From Collinsella sp. (lineage in GTDB: Bacteria; Actinomycetota; Coriobacteriia; Coriobacteriales; Coriobacteriaceae), in the NCBI GenBank assembly GCA_022720335.1, contig JAIHVJ010000013.1, positions 1 through 19,102 on the forward strand: 19,102 nt of DNA, written 5' to 3'. The position numbers and the translations under genes were made by a program. Below, in pieces: positions 13,739-19,102 of this stretch (position 1 is its first letter; each line of letters begins with the position of its first letter). A model generated the notes under the pieces. It was given only the letters and a program-made list of their open reading frames with translations, was not told the DNA's origin and searched no databases.

Positions 13739-14596
13739 ATGGATTTAAGCGCTTCCACACCCCGTCTGCGTCGCGAGCAGGTCGCCGGCATGAACATTCA
13801 CTACATCATGTGGTCGCTCGATTACTTCCTTGATGCTCAGCAGCGCCTTGGCTTCAAAACCATCGAGCTTTGGGCGGCCGAGCCGCACGTGACGCTGGAC
13901 CACACGGGGTATTTCGAGGCCGACGAGCTTCGCCGCAAGAGCGAGTCCCGCGGACTCTCCGTGAGCTCCCTGTGTCCGGAGAACGTGGTGTATCCGTGGC
14001 AGTACGCTGCCAGAAAGCCCCTCCACGCGCAGCGGAGCCTCGCTTACTTTAAGCACGGCATCGAGCTCGCCGAGGTGCTCGGCGCCCCGTATATGTCCAT
14101 CAACTCCGGTTGGGGCGATTGGGACGAGGACCGCGAGGAGGCTTGGAAGCGCTCTGCCGAGCACTTGGCGATTCTTGCGGACTATGCCGGCGAGCACGGC
14201 GTGACCCTCTGCATGGAGAGCCTGAGGCCGGAAGAGAGCAACTTGGTGGTTACACTCGCGGACGCCAGGCGCATGCTTGACCAAGTAGCCAGCCCGCACC
14301 TTACTCCAATGGTGGACACTACCGCTATGGGAGTCGCCGGCGAGAGCCTTGAAGAGTGGTTTGCCGAGTTTGGCGATGGTGCCATAAGGAACATGCGCTT
14401 CATTGATGGCGACCCATATGGCCATCTGGTTTGGGGCGATGGAAAGCACAGTATGGACGATTTCGTACGCGTCCTCAACGCGCATGGGTTCGAGGGCTAT
14501 CTTGGTCAGGAGATCACCGATGGAAGGTATTTCGATGATCCCGCAGCAGCGGACCGGCACAACATGGACGCCTTCGAGAGGTATTTTGTCGACTAG
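13739..14596 (+). CDS. FrlC-like sugar-phosphate isomerase/epimerase (TIM barrel)
   Basis: This 285-residue protein belongs to the AP-endonuclease-2-like TIM-barrel epimerases and resembles E. coli FrlC, which interconverts fructoselysine and psicoselysine. Comparable segments are GFKTIELWAAEPH, LCPENVVYPWQYA, LCMESLRPEESN, MVDTTAM and FEGYLGQEIT. Expected metal ligands Glu160, Asp193 and Glu258 are present, but the HLHIVD block of FrlC is here NMRFID, placing Arg220 where the fourth ligand His is expected. AGGAGG at 13725-13730 selects ATG 13739 over the overlapping GTG 13730. It is cotranscribed with the transporter. Activity may be altered or the ligand supplied by nearby His228. Confidence 0.85.
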   Translation: MDLSASTPRLRREQVAGMNIHYIMWSLDYFLDAQQRLGFKTIELWAAEPHVTLDHTGYFEADELRRKSESRGLSVSSLCPENVVYPWQYAARKPLHAQRSLAYFKHGIELAEVLGAPYMSINSGWGDWDEDREEAWKRSAEHLAILADYAGEHGVTLCMESLRPEESNLVVTLADARRMLDQVASPHLTPMVDTTAMGVAGESLEEWFAEFGDGAIRNMRFIDGDPYGHLVWGDGKHSMDDFVRVLNAHGFEGYLGQEITDGRYFDDPAAADRHNMDAFERYFVD

Positions 14597-14659
14597 CGCG
14601 TAGCTCCCATTCGCGTGGGGAAGTCAACACGCTTGACGAGAAGACTCGCAGTAAACGTT

Positions 14660-14675
14660 GGCGGATTCGTCCGCC
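14660..14675 (+). other. Intercistronic hairpin with TTCG loop between frlC- and frlB-like genes
   Basis: GGCGGA and TCCGCC form a perfect 6-bp stem around TTCG. No T-run follows, so it is not a terminator. It lies 21 bases before the FrlB-like start and may stabilise or process the transcript in the 100-base gap. Confidence 0.5.
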
Positions 14676-14696
14676 GTATCGAAAGGAAGAATAACA

Positions 14697-15665
14697 ATGA
14701 ACGCACATGATCTTATCGCCGACGCAATCGCTGAAAAGGGCGGTTTCGATAGCGTCTTCTGGGTTGCCTGCGGCGGCTCCCTCATCGACCTGCTGCCCGC
14801 CCACGAGCTGCTCAAGCGCGAGGCGACTACGTTTGCCAGCGAGGCGTATACCGCCCGCGAGTTCGATATCATGCGTCCCAAGCGCCTGGGCGAAAAGTCC
14901 CTTGTCATCGCTTGCAGCCACTCCGGCAACACTCCCGAGGTAATCGATGCGTGCTCGATCGCCAAGGCGGCGGGCGCAACCGTTATCGCACAGACCGACA
15001 ACGCCGGCTCCGGCATCGATAACGGTGAGTGGACGTGCTGGGTATATCCGTGGGGCGAGGGAGTTCCGCAGGCGGAGGTACCCGCCGGCATCTCTTTGGC
15101 TCTCGCTGCCGAGCTCTTGGATCAGCAGGAAGGTTATGCTGACCTTGCCGATATGTACGAAGGCATCGCCAAGATGGACCGGATCCTGCCTGCGGCTCGC
15201 GAGAAGGTCAACGCCGAACTTTGCGACCGTTTCGCTGCCCTGTGCCAGGACCACAAGTTCCTGTATATCTTGGGATCCGGTCCCGTGTTTAGCCAGACCT
15301 ATGGCTTCGCTATCTGCTCGCTTATGGAGATGCAGTGGCAGAGCTGCGCCTATATCCACTCCGGCGAGTACTTCCACGGCCCCTTCGAGGTGACCGAGCC
15401 CGGAGTCTTCTACTTCCTGCAGATGTCTTCCAGTGAGTGCCGAGCCATGGATGAGCGCGCCCTCGCATTCCTCGAGACCCATACCGACACTCTTATGGTG
15501 CTCGACGCCATGGAGTACGGCATGGACCAAGTACCGGCAAGCGTTCGCGCGTTCCTTGATCCAATCCTGTTCTACGCGATGAACTGTGAGCTGCGCTCCG
15601 CTCGCGGCAAGGTGTTCGACCATCACCCGGACGTGCGTCGTTACATGGGCATCGAGAAGTACTAG
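14697..15665 (+). CDS. frlB: FrlB-like fructosamine-6-phosphate deglycase (double SIS domain)
   Basis: This 322-residue cytoplasmic enzyme has two SIS domains (about 15-150 and 175-305). It is expected to split fructoselysine 6-phosphate, or a related fructosamine phosphate, into glucose-6-phosphate and the free amine. Motifs shared with E. coli FrlB include FWVACGGSL, SHSGNTPEV (phosphosugar-binding Ser/Thr loop), GSGP at 193-196, the catalytic-region HSGEYFHGPFEVTEPG with Glu224 and His227, and the C-terminal HHPDVRRYMGIEKY. ATG 14697 is chosen over 14658 because GAAAGGAAG precedes it and family members start close to this point. Glucosamine-fructose aminotransferase relatives are excluded by the lack of a glutaminase domain. 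Confidence 0.9.
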   Translation: MNAHDLIADAIAEKGGFDSVFWVACGGSLIDLLPAHELLKREATTFASEAYTAREFDIMRPKRLGEKSLVIACSHSGNTPEVIDACSIAKAAGATVIAQTDNAGSGIDNGEWTCWVYPWGEGVPQAEVPAGISLALAAELLDQQEGYADLADMYEGIAKMDRILPAAREKVNAELCDRFAALCQDHKFLYILGSGPVFSQTYGFAICSLMEMQWQSCAYIHSGEYFHGPFEVTEPGVFYFLQMSSSECRAMDERALAFLETHTDTLMVLDAMEYGMDQVPASVRAFLDPILFYAMNCELRSARGKVFDHHPDVRRYMGIEKY

Positions 15666-15725
15666 CGATTTTAGAACGGGGCGCGAAGCGCGTTGAGACG
15701 TGCGAATCCTCGCGCCTCTTCTGCT

Positions 15726-15741
15726 CGCCGTAGCCACGGCG
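15726..15741 (+). other. Intercistronic hairpin before the FrlD-like gene
   Basis: CGCCGT (15726-15731) pairs with ACGGCG (15736-15741) around AGCC. No U-tract follows. It sits in the 98-base gap between frlB- and frlD-like genes, 22 bases before the start codon, much as the hairpin before frlB does. Confidence 0.4.
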
Positions 15742-15763
15742 GTTTACCTGAATGGAGATAACC

Positions 15764-16636
15764 ATGGCAGCCTATCCTATAAGCGTGCTCGGCTTTGGAG
15801 ACAACGTTGTCGATAAGTACGAGCATATCAAGACTATGTATCCCGGCGGCAACGCAGTCAACTTCGCCGTCTTCGCCAAGAAGCTCGGTGTCGATCGCAG
15901 CGCCTACATGGGAATCTTCGGATCAGATGAGGAGGCCGAGCACGTTATAGCATCGCTTGAGGACGAGGGCGTCGAGCTTCTTCGCTGCCAGCAGGTCCTG
16001 GGCGTCAACGGCGCCGCTCGCGTGACCGTTGACAAGACCGGGGACCGTATCTTCCTGGGCTCCAATGAAGGCGGCATACGTGGCGACATGCGCTACGTGA
16101 TAGACCGCTTCGCCGCCGAGTACGTCAGCGGCTTCGATTTGGTGCACAGCGGCAACTACTGCTTCACCGAGCGCGAGCTCCCCAAGATCAAGGCTGCCGG
16201 TGTGCCTATCAGCTTCGACTTCTCCGATGACTCCACCGACGAGTACTTCGAGCAGATTGCGCCATTTGTGACGTACGCCTTTATGTCCATGGGCGACGCT
16301 TCCCTGGAGGATATCAAGGCGAAGCTCGAGTGGGTGAAGGCCCTTGGCCCTCAAATCGTATGCGCGTCGCGCGGGAGCAAGGGTTCCGTCGCCTATGACG
16401 GCGAAAACTTCTACGAGCAGGGCATCAAGCCCGTGGCGCCCGAGGAGCTCAAAGACGCTATGGCGGCCGGCGATTCACTGCTGACGGCGTTTTTGGTCAC
16501 CTATCTTTCCAAGAAGAAGGCCGGCGAGTGCGGCGAGGCCGCAATTCGCGAGAGCTTGGACTTCGCTGCCGGTTTTGCGGCGCAGACCTGCAAGATCGAG
16601 GGCAGTTGGGGCCACCCGCTGGTCTACGAGAACTAG
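15764..16636 (+). CDS. frlD: FrlD-like fructosamine 6-kinase (PfkB family)
   Basis: This 290-residue PfkB/ribokinase-family sugar kinase is expected to phosphorylate the fructosamine at O6 with ATP, making the substrate of the deglycase. It resembles E. coli FrlD in GFGDNVVDKYEHIKTMYPGG NAVN (substrate-binding PGGNAVN, 27-33), FDLVHSGNYC, ISFDFSDDST, and the C-terminal nucleotide and catalytic motif DAMAAGDSLLTAFL with catalytic Asp237 (DTxGAGD in most relatives). GGAG ATAACC before ATG 15764 selects this start over ATG 15752. It is the last gene of the operon. Hairpins without a strong T-run follow. Confidence 0.9.
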   Translation: MAAYPISVLGFGDNVVDKYEHIKTMYPGGNAVNFAVFAKKLGVDRSAYMGIFGSDEEAEHVIASLEDEGVELLRCQQVLGVNGAARVTVDKTGDRIFLGSNEGGIRGDMRYVIDRFAAEYVSGFDLVHSGNYCFTERELPKIKAAGVPISFDFSDDSTDEYFEQIAPFVTYAFMSMGDASLEDIKAKLEWVKALGPQIVCASRGSKGSVAYDGENFYEQGIKPVAPEELKDAMAAGDSLLTAFLVTYLSKKKAGECGEAAIRESLDFAAGFAAQTCKIEGSWGHPLVYEN

Positions 16637-16984
16637 TTTTTTGTCGTGGCGGGGTGTCTTGGGGCGCCCCGCATTGCGTTGGGAGTCAAGATGTCCGTTC
16701 GTGCCTGCGCGGCAGGATTTTGCTGTGCCGATGTCTACCAGAATCTGGATCCCCTGGGTTGCATCCAAGGGGGCCTCTCAGGAGCGCTTCGAGGGGTGCT
16801 TCTTGAGTATATGAAGGCAAAAGGGATATGCAATCTTCATATACGGCCTTCTTTTAGAGGGCGTTGTCCTTACTCTTTCATCTCCTTGCTTCTGGACATT
16901 TTGTCTATAGGCAAGAGTCCATGGTCGAGACCATGGTGAAGTTCTGCGGCTAGTAATTACTGCATCACATATCTGTTGTTACCT

Positions 16985-17012
16985 GAGAGGCTCGCTTTTG
17001 CGGGCCTCTTTG
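16985..17012 (+). terminator. Rho-independent terminator, plus strand
   Basis: GAGGCTCGC (16987-16995) pairs with GCGGGCCTC (17000-17008) around TTTT, with one G-U pair, extended by two flanking pairs, and TTT follows. It lies 350 bases after the fructosamine operon and would stop read-through toward pknB. Confidence 0.75.
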
Positions 17013-17047
17013 CGTTGCTATGGAGCCCTGGCCTGTCGATAAATAAC

Positions 17048-17077
17048 GCGCCCGCTTGCTGGGGAGCAGGCGGGCGC
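17048..17077 (-). terminator. Hairpin terminator for the pknB-like gene
   Basis: GCGCCCGC (17048-17055) pairs with GCGGGCGC (17070-17077), continued by TGCT/AGCA around GGGG. On the minus strand the hairpin is followed by GTTATTTATC, a modest U-rich tract. It lies 53 bases past the stop of the minus-strand kinase gene. Confidence 0.65.
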
Positions 17078-17129
17078 CGTTGAGCGAATATGTTTGCGGC
17101 CATAGCCGCTGCAGGTGATGGGTTGTCGA

Positions 17130-19076
17130 CTAGTTAGTCGTCGTGTCGGAATCGTCACCCGAGGCAGAGCCAGAAAGCGAAACCGTCAGCGTGATCGTGC
17201 TGTCGGTGGACTGCTTGCCGGTGGGGGAGACGCCCGTAACGGTGGCGTTTTCGTTGCCGCTCACGGGGTTGCCGTTCTGATCGCAGAATGCGATGTTGTA
17301 GAAACCGGCGTTGTTGAGCGCGGTGACGGCGGCGGAGATGCTCTTGCCGTACAGGTTACCCGGGACGCTGGCCTTGCCGGACTTCTTGGCGATGACGACG
17401 GTGATCGTGGCACCGGGCTTCTGCTTGCCGCTAGGGTTCCAGCTAATTACGGTGCCCTCGGTAACCGAGTCGTTTTCCTGGTAGCTCACGTCGACGCCAA
17501 AGCCAGCCATGTCGAGAGCGTTGCGTGCCTGGGCCTCGGTCATGTCGGTCAGATCGGGGACGGAGGTGGTGTCAGGACCGCTGGAGACCTTATACGAGAT
17601 GGTCGTGCCCTTCTCGACTTCCTTGCCGGCATCAGTGCCCTGCTCAAAGACCTGGCCTTCGTCGGCCTCGTTGGCCTCCTCGGTTGCGTTGCCCTTCAGG
17701 CCCACGCTTGCCAGCGCGGCCTCGGCCTGGTCCTTGGTTAGGCCGACGAGCTGCGGAACCTCAACTTTCTCGGAGGGCTTGGGGCCCTTGGAGATCACCA
17801 GGTTTACCTTGGAGCCCTTGGGCTTCTTAGTGTTGCCGTTGGGGGTCTGCTCGGCAACCTTGCCCTCGTCGACATCGTCGTTATAGCTCTGGTCGACAGT
17901 TCCGACCTCAAGGCCGGCCTCCTTGATCAGCTCGATAGCGGTCTGCTGGTCCTTGTTAAGCACATCGGGCACCGTAACCTGCTCGCCCCCAAAGAGCCCG
18001 GTGGCGAAGGCCACCACAACGCCAACCACGGCGATTGCGGCGACTACGGCGGCGATGATCTTGTTCTTGTTGGATTTGGGCTTTTCGACCTCGTAGGAGC
18101 CGGTGGAGCCCGAAACCGAGCTGCGGGCGGTGTTCTGACCGCTCACGCCCGAGACGGGACGAACCATAGCGCGCGTTGAGTCGGAAAGCTCGCGGGTCTT
18201 GGTGGCACCCAGGTCGCCGGCGGCACCGATGATGCGCGTGGGCTCCGAGACGTTGACGGCACGGCCGGACAGGTAGCTGTTGAGTACCTGGCGCAGCTCG
18301 TCGGCCGTCTGGAAGCGGTTTGCCGGGTCCTTTTCCATGCACTTGAGGATAATGCGCTCCAGGTCGGCATCGACGCCGGAGTTGATCTGGCTCGGAGGGA
18401 TGGGGAGCTCATTGACCTGCTTGAGCGCGACCGAGATGGCGTCGTCGCCGTCAAAGGGTACGCGGCCGGTGGCACACTCGTACATGACGACACCCAGCGA
18501 GTAGATATCCGAGGTGGGGCCGAGGTCCTGGCCGCGGGTCTGCTCGGGGCTTACATAGTGGGCGGTGCCCAGCACGTTGTTATCCTGCGTGAGGTGGCTG
18601 TTCTTGGCGCGTGCGATGCCAAAATCCATTACCTTGATGTTGCCGTCGGGCAGCACCATGATGTTTTGCGGCTTAATGTCGCGGTGGATGATCTCGTGCT
18701 TGTGTGCGACCGAAAGCGCGGAGCTGATCTGCGAGCCGATCTGCGCGACCTTCTTGGGATCGAGGGCGCCGTGGCTCTTGATGCCGCTCTTAAGGTCGGT
18801 ACCGCGCAGGTACTCCATGACGATGTAATAGGTGTCGCCGTCCTTGCCCCAGTCGTAGACGCCCACGATATAGGGGGAGGACAGGCCGGCAGCTGCCTGG
18901 GCCTCCTGCTTAAAGCGGGCGGCGAAGGTGGCGTCGCCGGCATACTGCGGCAGCATGATCTTGACGGCAACCGTGCGGTCGAGGACCTGATCCTGTGCAC
19001 GGAAGACGGTCGCCATGCCGCCTGTTCCCACCTTATCCTTGAGGAGGTATCTTCCCCCGAGGACCCTCTGTTCCAT
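17130..19076 (-). CDS. pknB: PknB-type Ser/Thr protein kinase with four PASTA repeats
   Basis: This 648-residue membrane kinase senses cell-wall precursors and phosphorylates growth and division proteins in Gram-positive bacteria. The kinase domain (about 10-268) shows the Gly-loop VGTGGMATVF, Lys39 in VAVKIM, HRDIKPQN with catalytic Asp133, DFG at 151-153 and the LGTAHYVSPEQ activation segment. A juxtamembrane Ser/Thr-rich linker, one transmembrane helix (about 339-361) and four extracellular PASTA repeats (from about 366; VPDVLN, VPQLVG, VPDLTD, VPGNLY starts) follow, with a Ser/Asp/Thr-rich tail. ATG 19076 is preferred over 19091 because AGGAG lies five bases upstream. All catalytic residues are present. 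It is probably the last gene of a cell-division/FtsW-PBP-type cluster outside the window. Confidence 0.95.
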   Translation of the reverse strand: MEQRVLGGRYLLKDKVGTGGMATVFRAQDQVLDRTVAVKIMLPQYAGDATFAARFKQEAQAAAGLSSPYIVGVYDWGKDGDTYYIVMEYLRGTDLKSGIKSHGALDPKKVAQIGSQISSALSVAHKHEIIHRDIKPQNIMVLPDGNIKVMDFGIARAKNSHLTQDNNVLGTAHYVSPEQTRGQDLGPTSDIYSLGVVMYECATGRVPFDGDDAISVALKQVNELPIPPSQINSGVDADLERIILKCMEKDPANRFQTADELRQVLNSYLSGRAVNVSEPTRIIGAAGDLGATKTRELSDSTRAMVRPVSGVSGQNTARSSVSGSTGSYEVEKPKSNKNKIIAAVVAAIAVVGVVVAFATGLFGGEQVTVPDVLNKDQQTAIELIKEAGLEVGTVDQSYNDDVDEGKVAEQTPNGNTKKPKGSKVNLVISKGPKPSEKVEVPQLVGLTKDQAEAALASVGLKGNATEEANEADEGQVFEQGTDAGKEVEKGTTISYKVSSGPDTTSVPDLTDMTEAQARNALDMAGFGVDVSYQENDSVTEGTVISWNPSGKQKPGATITVVIAKKSGKASVPGNLYGKSISAAVTALNNAGFYNIAFCDQNGNPVSGNENATVTGVSPTGKQSTDSTITLTVSLSGSASGDDSDTTTN

Positions 19077-19102
19077 TCCTGCTCCTAACATAACTATTCG
19101 CT

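Larger units (their letters stand above)
16637..17129. other. Gene-free stretch with several inverted repeats
   Basis: No convincing coding region is seen; an open frame at 16646-16939 has no ribosome binding site and an implausible Cys/Gly-rich product. Structures are: a GCGGGG/CCCCGC hairpin just after the kinase stop (about 16650-16675), CCCCTGG/CCAAGGGG (about 16748-16771), GTATATGAAG (16807-16816) with CTTCATATAC (16835-16844), CCATGGTC/GACCATGG (16919-16936), and two terminators listed separately. A tiny frame ATG 16921 to TAG ending VKFCG may be the stump of a lost gene. Confidence 0.5.

Noticed and set aside
16646..16939. Possible 97-residue protein after the kinase gene
   Set aside because: There is no ribosome binding site, the composition is odd, and it spans several hairpins.
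16985..17077. CRISPR-like or riboswitch structure
   Set aside because: There are only two hairpins with different sequences, best explained as opposing terminators. No repeat-spacer periodicity or known aptamer motif is visible.

Overview
The window looks like chromosome from a GC-rich anaerobic gut actinobacterium of the Coriobacteriia, most likely Collinsella-like. That assignment is inferred from three things: the base composition, a PknB-type kinase with a C-terminal PASTA array, and the mix of mannose-family PTS genes with anaerobic sugar and amino-sugar catabolism. No species can be named from the sequence alone.

Layout. Positions 1-194 are the end of an unrecognised gene with a strong terminator. 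A tRNA-Arg(CCT) gene follows at 440-512. From 558 to about 2280 on the minus strand is decayed DNA: an iron-containing alcohol dehydrogenase broken by three frame changes, then fragments including the start of a nucleoside-kinase-like gene. From 2281 to 10690 there is a sugar-PTS locus. It holds a gutted first copy of a LevR-type regulator, an intact operon for PTS components IIB-IIC-IID-IIA plus a GH32-family glycosidase (2721-6755), a broken dapA/dapH remnant on the minus strand, and a second, full-length LevR-type regulator (7833-10586) followed by only the first ~20 codons of a second IIB gene. The two regulator-IIB copies have decayed reciprocally: copy 1 kept IIB and lost the regulator, and copy 2 kept the regulator and lost IIB. 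Copy 2 sits between remnants of dapA and lysA and is flanked by a 26-bp near-perfect direct repeat. Fragments of lysA and of a HAD phosphatase fill 10691-11262.

From 11330 to 16636 runs an intact plus-strand fructosamine (fructoselysine-type) catabolic locus: a GntR/UTRA regulator, a YfcC-family transporter, a FrlC-like epimerase, a FrlB-like SIS deglycase and a FrlD-like PfkB kinase. Between regulator and transporter, two 16-bp operator-like repeats exactly 50 bp apart bracket a good sigma70-type promoter, which suggests repression by the GntR protein. The expected pathway is import of an Amadori compound, phosphorylation by the kinase, and cleavage by the deglycase to glucose-6-phosphate and a free amino acid such as lysine. 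After a ~490-bp gene-free stretch with hairpins, the window ends with a minus-strand pknB-like gene carrying four PASTA repeats.

Main points of interest: the reciprocally degenerated LevR/PTS duplication; a LevR-type regulator that lacks the GAFTGA loop and the usual Walker B acidic pair; a fructosamine operon with a YfcC transporter and an epimerase whose presumed metal-binding His is Arg; and the nearness of a lysine-releasing operon to the wreckage of a lysine biosynthesis operon.
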